Below are positions 48,301-61,500 of a stretch of 64,000 bases of DNA, piece after piece. Both the position numbers and the translations under genes were made by a program. Under the pieces are notes generated by a model that had not been told where the DNA came from, made no database searches, and worked only from the letters and a program-made list of their open reading frames with translations. Within the stretch, counting starts at the first letter, position 1; every line of letters begins with the position of its first letter. Origin of the DNA: Henricia sp. BOLD:AAB3569 (Eukaryota; Echinodermata; Asteroidea; Spinulosida; Echinasteridae); the NCBI GenBank assembly GCA_037783545.1, contig JBBELK010000390.1, forward strand, positions 310,001-374,000, given 5' to 3'.

Positions 48301-49968
48301 ACAGCCACGGTCTGCAGAGCAGGCAGAAAGCCCGAGCCCAGTTTTCCCTAAACTCTGAAATTTCTCGGCCATTTCCCGGCGAAAGTCTGTCAATTTTTCA
48401 GTACAAGTGCGGAATATAGATTGTTTGGAGCATGCACAATTTGAAGTTCGTCGGAAAATTTCTTGACTTCCAAATTTGCCGACGTTTGGACCACACTTTG
48501 ACCAAATTCCCGTCCCAAACAAGACTGAGCATGCGCACGAGTGATGAGGAGTACACGGACAGCCACGTTCTGCAGAGCAGGCAGTAAGCCCGAGCCCAGT
48601 TTTCCCTAAACTCTGAAATTTCTCGGCCATTTCCCGGCGAAAGTCTGTCAATTTTTTCAGGACAAGTGCGGAATATATACTGTTTGGAGCATGCAAAATT
48701 TGAAGTTCGTCGGAAAATTTATTGACTTCCAAATTTGCCAACGTTTGGTCCACACTTTGACCAAATTCCCGTCCCAAACAAGACTGAGCATGCGCACGAG
48801 TGATCAGGAGTACACGGACAGCCACGGTTTGCAGAGCAGGCAGGAAGCCCGAGCCAAGTTTTCCCTAAACCCTGAAATTTCTCTGCCATTTCCAGGCGAA
48901 AGTCTGTCAATTTTTCAGGACAAGTGCGGAATATAGACTGTTTGGAGCATGCACAATTTGAAGTTCGTCGGAAAATTTCTTGACTTCCAAATTTGCCGAC
49001 GTTTGGTCCACACTTTGACCAAATTCCCGTCCCAAACAAGACTGAGCATGCGCACGAGTGATCAGGAGTACACGGACAGCCACGGTTTGCAGAGCAGGCA
49101 GGAAGCCCGAGCCAAGTTTTCCCTAAACCCTGAAATTTCTCTGCCATTTCCGGGCGAAAGTCTGTCAATTTTTCAGGACAAGTGCGGAATATAGACTGTT
49201 TGGAGCATGCACAATTTGAAGTTCGTCGGAAAATTTCTTGACTTCCAAATTTGCCGACACTTTTAATTAACCAAATTCCAGTCCCAAACAAGACTGAGCA
49301 TGCGCACGAGTGATCAGGAGTACACGGACAGCCACGGTCTGCAGAGCAGGCAGAAAGCCCGAGCCCAGTTTTCCCTAAACTCTGAAATTTCTCGGCCATT
49401 TCCCGGCGAAAGTCTGTCAATTTTTCAGGACAAGTGCGGAATATAGACTGTTTGGAGCATGCACAATTTGAAGTTCGTCGGAAAATTTCTTGACTTCCAA
49501 ATTTGCCGACGTTTGGTCCACACTTTGACCAAATTCCCGTCCCAAACAAGACTGAGCATGCGCACGAGAGATCAGGAGTACACGGACAGCCACGGTCTGC
49601 AGAGCAGGCAGGAAGCCCGAGCCCAGTTTTCCCTAAACTCTGAAATTTCTCGGCCATTTCCCGGCGAAAGTCTGTCAATTTTTCAGGACAAATGCGGAAT
49701 ATAGACTGTTTGGAGCATGCACAATTTGAAGTTCGTCGGAAAATTTCTTGACTTCCAAATTTGCCGACACTTTTAATTAACCAAATTCCAGTCCCAAACA
49801 AGACTGAGCATGCGCACGAGTGAGCAGGAGTACACGGACAGCCACGGTCTGCAGAGCAGGCAGGAAGCCCGAGCCCAGTTTTCCCTAAACTCTGACATTT
49901 CTCGGCCATTTCCCGGCGAAAGTCTATCAATTTTTCAGGACAAGTGCCGAATATAGACTGTTTGGAGC

Positions 49969-52830
49969 ATGCACAATTTGAAGTTCGTCGGAAAATTTCT
50001 TGACTTCCAAATTTGCCGACGTTTGGACCACACTTTGACCAAATTCCCGTCCCAAACAAGACTGAGCATGCGCACGAGTGATCAGGAGTACACGGACAGC
50101 CACGGTCTGCAGAGCAGGCAGGAAGCCCGGGCCCAGTTTTCCCTAAACTCTGAAATTTCTCGGCCATTTCCGGGCGAAAGTCTGTCAATTTTTCAGGACA
50201 AGTGCGGAATATAGACTGTTTGAAGCATGCAAAATTTGAAGTTCGTCGGAAATTTCTTGACTTCCAAATTTGCCGACGTTTGGACCGCACTTTGACCAAA
50301 TTCCCGTCCCAAACAAGACTGAGCATGCGCACGAGTGATCAGGAGTACACGGACAGCCACGGTCTGCAGAGCAGGCAGGAAGGAAGCCCGAGCCCAGTTT
50401 TCCCTAAACTCTGAAATTTCTCGGCCATTTCCCGGCGAAAGTCTGTCAATTTTTCAGGACAAGTGCGGAATATAGACTGTTTGGAGCATGCAACATTTGA
50501 AGTTCGTCGGAAAATTTATTGACTTCCAAATTTGTCGACGTTTGGACCACACTTTGACAAAATTCCCGTCTCAAACAAGACTGAGCATGCGCACGAGTGA
50601 TCAGGAGTACACGGACAGCCACGGTCTGCAGAGCAGGCAGGAAGGAAGCCCGAGCCCAGTTTTCCCTAAACTCTGAAATTTCTCGGCCATTTCCCGGCGA
50701 AAGTCTGTCAATTTTTCAGGACAAGTGCGGAATATAGACTGTTTGGAGCATGCAACATTTGAAGTTCGTCGGACAATTTCTTGACTTCCAAATTTTCCGA
50801 CGTTTGGACCACACTTTGAATAAATTCCCGTCCCAAACAAGACTGAGCATGCGCACGAGTGATCAGGAGTACACGGACAGCCACGGTCTGCAGAGCAGGA
50901 AGGAAGCCCGAGCCCAGTTTTCCCTAAACTCTGAAATTTCTCGGCCATTTCCCGGCGAAAGTCTGTCACTTTTTCAGGACAAGTGCGGAATATAGACTGT
51001 TTGGAGCATGCAACATTTGAAGTTCGTCGGACAATTTCTTGACTTCCAAATTTTCCGACGTTTGGACCACACTTTGACTAAATTCCCGTCCCAAACAAGA
51101 CTGAGCATGCGCACGAGTGATCAGGAGTACACGGACAGCCACGGTCTGCAGAGCAGGCAGGAAGCCCGAGCCCAGTTTTCCCTAAACTCTGAAATTTCTC
51201 GGCCATTTCCCTGCGAAAGTCTGTCAATTTTTCAGGACAAGTGCGGAATATAGACTGTTTGGAGCATGCACAATTTGAAGTTCGTTGGAAAATGTCTTGA
51301 CTTCCAAATTTGCCGACGTTTGGACCACACTTTGACCAAATTCCCGTCCCAAACAAGACTGAGCATGCGCACGAGTGATCAGGAGTACACGGACAGCCAC
51401 GGTCTGCAGAGCAGGCAGGAAGCCCGGGCCCAGTTTTCCCTAAACTCTGAAATTTCTCGGCCATTTCCGGGCGAAAGTCTGTCAATTTTTTCAGGACAAG
51501 TGCGGAATATAGACTGTTTGAAGCATGCAAAATTTGAAGTTCGTCGGAAAATTTCTTGACTTCCAAATTTGCCGACGTTTGGACCACACTTTTAATTAAC
51601 CAAATTCCAGTCCCAAACAAGACTGAGCATGCGCACGAGTGATCAGGAGTACACGGACAGCCACGGTCTGCAGAGAAGGCAGTAAGCCCGAGCCCAGTTT
51701 TCCCTAAACTCTGAAATTTCTCGGCCATTTCCCGGCGAAAGTCTGTCAATTTTTCAGGACAAGTGCGGAATATAGACTGTTTGGAGCATGCACAATTCGA
51801 AGTTCGTCGGAAAATTTATTGACTTCCAAATTTGTCGACGTTTGGACCACACTTTGACCAAATTCCCGTCCCAAACAAGACTGAGCATGCGCACGAGTGA
51901 TCAGGAGTACACGGACAGCCACGGTCTGCAGAGCAGGCAGGAAGGAAGCCCGAGCCCAGTTTTCCCTAAACTCTGAAATTTCTCGGCCATTTCCCGGCGA
52001 AAGTCTGTCAATTTTTTAGGACAAGTGCGGAATATAGACTGTTTGAAGCATGCAAAATTTGAAGTTCGTCGGACAATTTCTTGACTTCCAAATTTTCCGA
52101 CGTTTGGACCACACTTTGACTAAATTCCCGTCCCAAACAAGACTGAGCATGCGCACGAGTGATCAGGAGTACACGGACAGCCACGGTCTGCAGAGCAGGC
52201 AGGAAGCCCGAGCACAGTTTTCCCTAAACTCTGAAATTTCTCGGCCATTTCCCGGCGAAAGTCTGTCAATTTTTCAAGACAAGTGCGGAATATAGACTGT
52301 TTGGAGCATGCACAATTTGAAGTTCGTTGGAAAATGTCTTGACTTCCAAATTTGCCGACGTTTGGACCACACTTTGACCAAATTCCCGTCCCAAACAAGA
52401 CTGAGCATGCGCACGAGTGATCAGGAGTACACGGACAGCCACGGTCTGCAGAGCAGGCAGGAAGCCCGGGCCCAGTTTTCCCTAAACTCTGAAATTTCTC
52501 GGCCATTTCCGGGCGAAAGTCTGTCAATTTTTCAGGACAAGTGCGGAATATATACTGTTTGAAGCATGCAAACTTTGAAGTTCGTCGGAAAAATTCTTGA
52601 CTTCCAAATTTGCCGACATTTGGACCACACTTTTAATTAACCAAATTCCAGTCCCAAACAAGACTGAGCATGCGCACGAGTGATGAGGAGTACACGGACA
52701 GCCACGGTCTGCAGAGCAGGCAAGAAGCCCGAGCCCAGTTTTCCCTAAACTCTGAAATTTCTCGGCCATTTCCCAGCGAAAGTTTGTCAATTTTTTTCAG
52801 GACAAGTGCCGAATATAGACTGTTTGGAGC
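49969..52830 (+). repeat. Alpha HOR block, copy 0 (11 monomers)
   Basis: Starts 49969 A, 50227 A-1 plus 4 bp, 50488 A plus 4 bp, 50750 Q, 51008 Q, 51266 K, 51525 C, 51788 N plus 4 bp, 52050 Q, 52308 K, 52566 C. The plus-4 monomers carry CAGGAAGGAAGCCC. The order matches the 13-mer blocks at 52831 and 58541 with two monomers fewer. Confidence 0.86.
50488..50749 (+). repeat. Reference plus-4 monomer, 262 bp
   Basis: A GGAA is duplicated, giving CAGGCAGGAAGGAAGCCC. The form is confined to 50.2-61.1 kb, where it occurs on A-1, A and N backgrounds. It therefore moved between classes or arose before they were reshuffled locally. Confidence 0.88.
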
Positions 52831-55800
52831 ATGCACAATTTGAAGTTCGTCGGAAAATTTCTTGACTTCCAAATTTGCCGACGTTTGGACCACACTTTGA
52901 CCAAATTCCCGTCCCAAACAAGACTGAGCATGCGCACGAGTGATCAGGAGTACACGGACAGCCACGGTCTGCAGAGCAGGCAGGAAGCCCGGGCCCAGTT
53001 TTCCCTAAACTCTGAAATTTCTCGGCCATTTCCGGGCGAAAGTCTGTCAATTTTTCAGGACAAGTGCGGAATATAGACTGTTTGAAGCATGCAAAATTTG
53101 AAGTTCGTCGGAAATTTCTTGACTTCCAAATTTGCCGACGTTTGGACCACACTTTGACCAAATTCCCGTCCCAAACAAGACTGAGCATGCGCACGAGTGA
53201 TCAGGAGTACACGGACAGCCACGGTCTGCAGAGCAGGCAGGAAGGAAGCCCGAGCCCAGTTTTCCCTAAACTCTGAAATTTCTCGGCCATTTCCCGGCGA
53301 AAGTCTGTCAATTTTTCAGGACAAGTGCGGAATATAGACTGTTTGGAGCATGCAACATTTGAAGTTCGTCGGAAAATTTATTGACTTCCAAATTTGTCGA
53401 CGTTTGGACCACACTTTGACAACATTCCCGTCTCAAACAAGACTGAGCATGCGCACGAGTGATCAGGAGTACACGGACAGCCACGGTCTGCAGAGCAGGC
53501 AGGAAGGAAGCCCGAGCCCAGTTTTCCCTAAACTCTGAAATTTCTCGGCCATTTCCCGGCGAAAGTCTGTCAATTTTTCAGGACAAGTGCGGAATATAGA
53601 CTGTTTGGAGCATGCAACATTTGAAGTTCGTCGGACAATTTCTTGACTTCCAAATTTTCCGACGTTTGGACCACACTTTGAATAAATTCCCGTCCCAAAC
53701 AAGACTGAGCATGCGCACGAGTGATCAGGAGTACACGGACAGCCACGGTCTGCAGAGCAGGCAGGAAGCCCGAGCCCAGTTTTCCCTAAACTCTGAAATT
53801 TTCGGCCATTTCCGGGCGAAAGTCTGTCAATTTTTCAGGACAAGTGCGGAATATAGACTGTTTGAAGCATGCAAAATTTAAAGTTCGTCGGAAATTTCTT
53901 GACTTCCAAATTTGCCGACGTTTGGACCACACTTTGACCAAATTCCCGTCCCAAACAAGACTGAGCATGCGCACGAGTGATCAGGAGTACACGGACAGCC
54001 ACGGTCTGCAGAGCAGGCAGGAAGGAAGCCCGAGCCCAGTTTTCCCTAAACTCTGAAATTTCTCGGCCATTTCCCGGCGAAAGTCTGTCAATTTTTCAGG
54101 ACAAGTGCGGAATATAGACTGTTTGGAGCATGCAACATTTGAAGTTCGTCGGACAATTTCTTGACTTCCAAATTTTCCGACGTTTGGACCACACTTTGAC
54201 TAAATTCCCGTCCCAAACAAGACTGAGCATGCGCACGAGTGATCAGGAGTACACGGACAGCCACGGTCTGCAGAGCAGGCAGGAAGCCCGAGCCCAGTTT
54301 TCCCTAAACTCTGAAATTTCTCGGCCATTTCCCTGCGAAAGTCTGTCAATTTTTCAGGACAAGTGCGGAATATAGACTGTTTGGAGCATGCACAATTTGA
54401 AGTTCGTTGGAAAATGTCTTGACTTCCAAATTTGCCGACGTTTGGACCACACTTTGACCAAATTCCCGTCCCAAACAAGACTGAGCATGCGCACGAGTGA
54501 TCAGGAGTACACGGACAGCCACGGTCTGCAGAGCAGGCAGGAAGCCCGGGCCCAGTTTTCCCTAAACTCTGAAATTTCTCGGCCATTTCCGGGCGAAAGT
54601 CTGTCAATTTTTCAGGACAAGTGCGGAATATAGACTGTTTGAAGCATGCAAAATTTGAAGTTCGTCGGAAAATTTCTTGACTTCCAAATTTGCCGACGTT
54701 TGGACCACACTTTTAATTAACCAAATTCCAGTCCCAAACAAGACTGAGCATGCGCACGAGTGATCAGGAGTACACGGACAGCCACGGTCTGCAGAGCAGG
54801 CAGGAAGCCCGAGCCCAGTTTTCCCTAAACTCTGAAATTTCTCGGCCATTTCCCGGCGAAAGTCTGTCAATTTTTCAGTACAAGTGCGGAATATAGACTG
54901 TTTGGAGCATGCACAATTTGAAGTTCGTCGGAAAATTTCTTGACTTCCAAATTTGCCGACGTTTGGACCACACTTTGACCAAATTCCCGTCCCAAACAAG
55001 ACTGAGCATGCGCACGAGTGATCAGGAGTACACGGACAGCCACGGTCTGCAGAGAAGGCAGTAAGCCCGAGCCCAGTTTTCCCTAAACTCTGAAATTTCT
55101 CGGCCATTTCCCGGCGAAAGTCTGTCAATTTTTCAGGACAAGTGCGGAATATAGACTGTTTGGAGCATGCACAATTCGAAGTTCGTCGGAAAATTTATTG
55201 ACTTCCAAATTTGTCGACGTTTGGACCACACTTTGACCAAATTCCCGTCCCAAACAAGACTGAGCATGCGCACGAGTGATCAGGAGTACACGGACAGCCA
55301 CGGTCTGCAGAGCAGGCAGGAAGGAAGCCCGAGCCCAGTTTTTTCCTAAACTCTGAAATTTCTCGGCCATTTCCCGGCGAAAGTCTGTCAATTTTTTAGG
55401 ACAAGTGCGGAATATAGACTGTTTGGAGCATGCAAAATTTGAAGTTCGTCGGACAATTTCTTGACTTCCAAATTTTCCGACGTTTGGACCACACTTTGAC
55501 TAAATTCCCGTCCCAAACAAGACTGAGCATGCGCACGAGTGATCAGGAGTACACGGACAGCCACGGTCTGCAGAGCAGGCAGGAAGCCCGAGCACAGTTT
55601 TCCCTAAACTCTGAAATTTCTCGGCCATTTCCCGGCGAAAGTCTGTCAATTTTTCAAGACAAGTGCGGAATATAGACTGTTTGGAGCATGCACAATTTGA
55701 AGTTCGTTGGAAAATGTCTTGACTTCCAAATTTGCCGACGTTTGGACCACACTTTGACCAAATTCCCGTCCCAAACAAGACTGAGCATGCGCACGAGTGA

Positions 55801-56210
55801 TCAGGAGTACACGGACAGCCACGGTCTGCAGAGCAGGCAGGAAGCCCGGGCCCAGTTTTCCCTAAACTCTGAAATTTCTCGGCCATTTCCGGGCGAAAGT
55901 CTGTCAATTTTTCAGGACAAGTGCGGAATATATACTGTTTGAAGCATGCAAACTTTGAAGTTCGTCGGAAAATTTCTTGACTTCCAAATTTGCCGACATT
56001 TGGACCACACTTTTAATTAACCAAATTCCAGTCCCAAACAAGACTGAGCATGCGCACGAGTGATGAGGAGTACACGGACAGCCACGGTCTGCAGAGCAGG
56101 CAAGAAGCCCGAGCCCAGTTTTCCCTAAACTCTGAAATTTCTCGGCCATTTCCCAGCGAAAGTTTGTCAATTTTTTTCAGGACAAGTGCGGAATATAGAC
56201 TGTTTGGAGC
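52831..56210 (+). repeat. Alpha HOR block, copy 1 (13 monomers)
   Basis: Starts 52831, 53089, 53350, 53612, 53869, 54130, 54388, 54646, 54909, 55167, 55430, 55688, 55946. All have partners 5,710 bp downstream up to 55167. After an extra T in the run at about 55342 the offset is 5,709. Shared rare events include the one-base loss in GAAATTTTCGGCC and the 265 bp C monomer with GCAAACTTTGAAG. Confidence 0.9.
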
Positions 56211-56720
56211 ATGCAAAATTTGAAGTTCGTCGGAAAATTTCTTGACTTCCAAATTTGCCAACGTTTGGTCCACACTTTGACCAAATTCCCGTCCCAAACA
56301 AGACTGAGCATGCGCACGAGTGATCAGGAGTACACGGACAGCCACGGTTTGCAGAGCAGGCAGGAAGCCCGAGCCCAGTTTTCCCTAAACTCTGAAATTT
56401 CTCGCCCATTTCCCGGCGAAAGTCTTTCAATTTTTCAGGACAAGTGCGGAATATAGACTGTTTGGAGCATGCACAATTTGAAGTTCGTAGGAAAATTTCT
56501 TGACTTCCAAATTTGCCGACACTTTTAATTAACCAAATTCCAGTCCCAAACAAGACTGAGCATGCGCACGAGTGATCAGGAGTACACGGACAGCCACGGT
56601 CTGCAGAGCAGGCAGGAAGCCCGAGCCCAGTTTTCCCTAAACTCTGAAATTTCTCGGCCATTTCCCGGCGAAAGTCTGTCAATTTTTCAGGACAAGTGCG
56701 GAATATAGACTGTTTGGAGC

Positions 56721-56982
56721 ATGCAAAATTTGAAGTTCGTCGGAAAATTTCTTGACTTCCAAATTTGCCGACGTTTGGACCACACTTTTAATTACCAAAT
56801 TCCAGTCCCAAACAAGACTGAACATGCGCACGAGTGATCAGGAGTACACGGACAGCAACGGTCTGCAGAGCAGGCAGGAAGCCCGAGCCCAGTTTTCCCT
56901 AAACTCTGAAATTTCTCGGCCATTTCCCGGCGAAAGTCTGTCAATTTTTCAGGACAAGTGCGGAATATAGACTGTTTGGAGC
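56721..56982 (+). repeat. C-variant monomer that lost its PacI site, 262 bp
   Basis: It reads CACTTTTAATTACCAAATTC, one A short of the usual C monomer, so TTAATTAA is destroyed. It also has GACTGAACATGCGC and GACAGCAACGG. The copy at 62687-62948 shares all three changes. Confidence 0.88.
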
Positions 56983-57240
56983 ATGCAAAATTTGAAGTTC
57001 GTCGGAAAATTTCTTGACTTCCAAATTTGCCGACGTTTGGACCACACTTTGACCAAATTCCCGTCCCAAACAAGACTGAGCATGCGCACGAGTGATCAGG
57101 AGTACACGGACAGCCACGGTCTGCAGAGCAGGCAGGAAGCCCGAGCCCAGTTTTCCCTAAACTCTGAAATTTCTCGGCCATTTCCAGGCGAAAGTCTGTA
57201 AAATTTTCAGGACAAGTGCGGAATATAGACTGTTTGGAGC

Positions 57241-57513
57241 ATGCAAAATTTGAAGTTCGTCGGAAAATTTCTTGACTTCCAAATTTGCCGACGTTTGGAC
57301 CACACTTTGACCAAATTCCCGTCACAATCTGGGGTGAGTCAACGGCCGTCCAAATGTACACCAGCGCAGCGCATGGTGTCCCAACAGCCACGGTTAGGGG
57401 AGTAGCCACGTAGCCGAGCTCCGTTTTCCCTACATCCTTAAATTTCTCGGCCATTTCCCAGCGAAAATCTGTCAATTTTGCATGACAAGTGCGGAATATA
57501 TACAGTTTGGAGC
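57241..57513 (+). repeat. D monomer, copy 1, 273 bp
   Basis: The first part, to TTCCCGTC at 57323, is an ordinary A monomer. From 57324 to about 57505 it is strongly diverged. CACAATCTGGGGTGAG replaces CCCAAACAAGACTGAG. The stretch up to CAGCCACGG is about 16 bp longer. It is followed by TTAGGGGAGTAGCC and CCTACATCCTTAAATTTC. TCTCGGCCATTTCC then gives clear homology again. The length is 91 x 3, and the minus-strand frame stays open through it. No transposon ends or target-site duplications are visible. It is either an old monomer lineage or a monomer that took in foreign sequence. Confidence 0.9.
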
Positions 57514-58540
57514 ATGCAACATTTGAAGTTCGTTGGAAAATGTCTTGACTTCCAAATTTGCCGACGTTTGGACCACACTTTGACCAAATTCCCGTCCCAA
57601 ACAAGACTGAGCATGCGCACGAGTGATCAGGAGTACACGGACAGCCACGGTCGGCAGAGCAGGCAAGAAGCCCGAGCCCAGTTTTCCCTAAACTCTGAAA
57701 TTTCTCGGCCATTTCCCGGCGAAAGTCTGTCAATTTTTTCAGGACAAGTGCGGAATATATACTGTTTGGAGCATGCAAAATTTGAAGTTCGTCGGAAAAT
57801 TTATTGACTTCCAAATTTGCCAACGTTTGGTCCACACTTTGACCAAATTCCCGTCCCAAACAAGACTGAGCATGCGCACGAGTGATCAGGAGTACACGGA
57901 CAGCCACGGTTTGCAGAGCAGGCAGGAAGCCCGAGCCAAGTTTTCCCTAAACCCTGAAATTTCTCTGCCATTTCCAGGCGAAAGTCTGTCAATTTTTCAG
58001 GACAAGTGCGGAATATAGACTGTTTGGAGCATGCACAATTTGAAGTTCGTCGGAAAATTTCTTGACTTCCAAATTTGCCGACGTTTGGTCCACACTTTGA
58101 CCAAATTCCCGTCCCAAACAAGACTGAGCATGCGCACGAGAGATCAGGAGTACACGGACAGCCACGGTCTGCAGAGCAGGCAGGAAGCCCGAGCCCAGTT
58201 TTCCCTAAACTCTGAAATTTCTCGGCCATTTCCCGGCGAAAGTCTGTCAATTTTTCAGGACAAATGCGGAATATAGACTGTTTGGAGCATGCACAATTTG
58301 AAGTTCGTCGGAAAATTTCTTGACTTCCAAATTTGCCGACACTTTTAATTAACCAAATTCCAGTCCCAAACAAGACTGAGCATGCGCACGAGTGAGCAGG
58401 AGTACACGGACAGCCACGGTCTGCAGAGCAGGCAGGAAGCCCGAGCCCAGTTTTCCCTAAACTCTGACATTTCTCGGCCATTTCCCGGCGAAAGTCTATC
58501 AATTTTTCAGGACAAGTGCCGAATATAGACTGTTTGGAGC

Positions 58541-61500
58541 ATGCACAATTTGAAGTTCGTCGGAAAATTTCTTGACTTCCAAATTTGCCGACGTTTGGAC
58601 CACACTTTGACCAAATTCCCGTCCCAAACAAGACTGAGCATGCGCACGAGTGATCAGGAGTACACGGACAGCCACGGTCTGCAGAGCAGGCAGGAAGCCC
58701 GGGCCCAGTTTTCCCTAAACTCTGAAATTTCTCGGCCATTTCCGGGCGAAAGTCTGTCAATTTTTCAGGACAAGTGCGGAATATAGACTGTTTGAAGCAT
58801 GCAAAATTTGAAGTTCGTCGGAAATTTCTTGACTTCCAAATTTGCCGACGTTTGGACCACACTTTGACCAAATTCCCGTCCCAAACAAGACTGAGCATGC
58901 GCACGAGTGATCAGGAGTACACGGACAGCCACGGTCTGCAGAGCAGGCAGGAAGGAAGCCCGAGCCCAGTTTTCCCTAAACTCTGAAATTTCTCGGCCAT
59001 TTCCCGGCGAAAGTCTGTCAATTTTTCAGGACAAGTGCGGAATATAGACTGTTTGGAGCATGCAACATTTGAAGTTCGTCGGAAAATTTATTGACTTCCA
59101 AATTTGTCGACGTTTGGACCACACTTTGACAAAATTCCCGTCTCAAACAAGACTGAGCATGCGCACGAGTGATCAGGAGTACACGGACAGCCACGGTCTG
59201 CAGAGCAGGCAGGAAGGAAGCCCGAGCCCAGTTTTCCCTAAACTCTGAAATTTCTCGGCCATTTCCCGGCGAAAGTCTGTCAATTTTTCAGGACAAGTGC
59301 GGAATATAGACTGTTTGGAGCATGCAACATTTGAAGTTCGTCGGACAATTTCTTGACTTCCAAATTTTCCGACGTTTGGACCACACTTTGAATAAATTCC
59401 CGTCCCAAACAAGACTGAGCATGCGCACGAGTGATCAGGAGTACACGGACAGCCACGGTCTGCAGAGCAGGCAGGAAGCCCGAGCCCAGTTTTCCCTAAA
59501 CTCTGAAATTTTCGGCCATTTCCGGGCGAAAGTCTGTCAATTTTTCAGGACAAGTGCGGAATATAGACTGTTTGAAGCATGCAAAATTTAAAGTTCGTCG
59601 GAAATTTCTTGACTTCCAAATTTGCCGACGTTTGGACCACACTTTGACCAAATTCCCGTCCCAAACAAGACTGAGCATGCGCACGAGTGATCAGGAGTAC
59701 ACGGACAGCCACGGTCTGCAGAGCAGGCAGGAAGGAAGCCCGAGCCCAGTTTTCCCTAAACTCTGAAATTTCTCGGCCATTTCCCGGCGAAAGTCTGTCA
59801 ATTTTTCAGGACAAGTGCGGAATATAGACTGTTTGGAGCATGCAACATTTGAAGTTCGTCGGACAATTTCTTGACTTCCAAATTTTCCGACGTTTGGACC
59901 ACACTTTGACTAAATTCCCGTCCCAAACAAGACTGAGCATGCGCACGAGTGATCAGGAGTACACGGACAGCCACGGTCTGCAGAGCAGGCAGGAAGCCCG
60001 AGCCCAGTTTTCCCTAAACTCTGAAATTTCTCGGCCATTTCCCTGCGAAAGTCTGTCAATTTTTCAGGACAAGTGCGGAATATAGACTGTTTGGAGCATG
60101 CACAATTTGAAGTTCGTTGGAAAATGTCTTGACTTCCAAATTTGCCGACGTTTGGACCACACTTTGACCAAATTCCCGTCCCAAACAAGACTGAGCATGC
60201 GCACGAGTGATCAGGAGTACACGGACAGCCACGGTCTGCAGAGCAGGCAGGAAGCCCGGGCCCAGTTTTCCCTAAACTCTGAAATTTCTCGGCCATTTCC
60301 GGGCGAAAGTCTGTCAATTTTTCAGGACAAGTGCGGAATATAGACTGTTTGAAGCATGCAAAATTTGAAGTTCGTCGGAAAATTTCTTGACTTCCAAATT
60401 TGCCGACGTTTGGACCACACTTTTAATTAACCAAATTCCAGTCCCAAACAAGACTGAGCATGCGCACGAGTGATCAGGAGTACACGGACAGCCACGGTCT
60501 GCAGAGCAGGCAGGAAGCCCGAGCCCAGTTTTCCCTAAACTCTGAAATTTCTCGGCCATTTCCCGGCGAAAGTCTGTCAATTTTTCAGTACAAGTGCGGA
60601 ATATAGACTGTTTGGAGCATGCACAATTTGAAGTTCGTCGGAAAATTTCTTGACTTCCAAATTTGCCGACGTTTGGACCACACTTTGACCAAATTCCCGT
60701 CCCAAACAAGACTGAGCATGCGCACGAGTGATCAGGAGTACACGGACAGCCACGGTCTGCAGAGAAGGCAGTAAGCCCGAGCCCAGTTTTCCCTAAACTC
60801 TGAAATTTCTCGGCCATTTCCCGGCGAAAGTCTGTCAATTTTTCAGGACAAGTGCGGAATATAGACTGTTTGGAGCATGCACAATTCGAAGTTCGTCGGA
60901 AAATTTATTGACTTCCAAATTTGTCGACGTTTGGACCACACTTTGACCAAATTCCCGTCCCAAACAAGACTGAGCATGCGCACGAGTGATCAGGAGTACA
61001 CGGACAGCCACGGTCTGCAGAGCAGGCAGGAAGGAAGCCCGAGCCCAGTTTTCCCTAAACTCTGAAATTTCTCGGCCATTTCCCGGCGAAAGTCTGTCAA
61101 TTTTTTAGGACAAGTGCGGAATATAGACTGTTTGGAGCATGCAAAATTTGAAGTTCGTCGGACAATTTCTTGACTTCCAAATTTTCCGACGTTTGGACCA
61201 CACTTTGACTAAATTCCCGTCCCAAACAAGACTGAGCATGCGCACGAGTGATCAGGAGTACACGGACAGCCACGGTCTGCAGAGCAGGCAGGAAGCCCGA
61301 GCACAGTTTTCCCTAAACTCTGAAATTTCTCGGCCATTTCCCGGCGAAAGTCTGTCAATTTTTCAAGACAAGTGCGGAATATAGACTGTTTGGAGCATGC
61401 ACAATTTGAAGTTCGTTGGAAAATGTCTTGACTTCCAAATTTGCCGACGTTTGGACCACACTTTGACCAAATTCCCGTCCCAAACAAGACTGAGCATGCG

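Larger units (their letters stand above)
42270..49968 (+). repeat. Local family block with GCAGTAAGCC and CCCTGAAATTTCTCTGCC markers
   Basis: This block has its own variants: A monomers with CACGTTCTGCAGAGCAGGCAGTAAG (often 259 bp) and A' monomers with GAGCCAAGTTTTCC and AAACCCTGAAATTTCTCTG. They combine in units of 1,029 bp (43041 to 44070), 769 bp (44070 to 44839) and 1,027 bp (47664 to 48691). Larger offsets are 2,572 bp (43403/45975) and 3,601 bp (42578/46179, 43041/46642). Apart from one K-less A monomer copy at 57773, these markers stay inside the block, which shows local homogenisation. Confidence 0.87.
56211..58540 (+). repeat. Beta HOR block, copy 1, with D monomer
   Basis: Starts 56211 A', 56469 B, 56721 C-variant (262), 56983 A, 57241 D (273), 57514 K (GGTCGGCAGAGC), 57773 A' of the 42-50 kb family, 58031 A, 58289 B. 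The 57773-58540 part resembles 48691-49968 with one A-B pair missing, so the block looks like a junction of two array families. Confidence 0.85.

Noticed and set aside
57368-57420. TTAGGG in the D monomer as telomeric sequence
   Set aside because: It is a single six-base match per D monomer with no tandem copies, as expected by chance.
57324-57505. D segment as a transposon insertion
   Set aside because: There are no terminal repeats or target-site duplication, and the flanks still align with the ordinary monomer (CAGCCACGG, TTCTCGGCCATTTCC). Divergence or partial replacement fits better, though foreign origin of the middle is not excluded.
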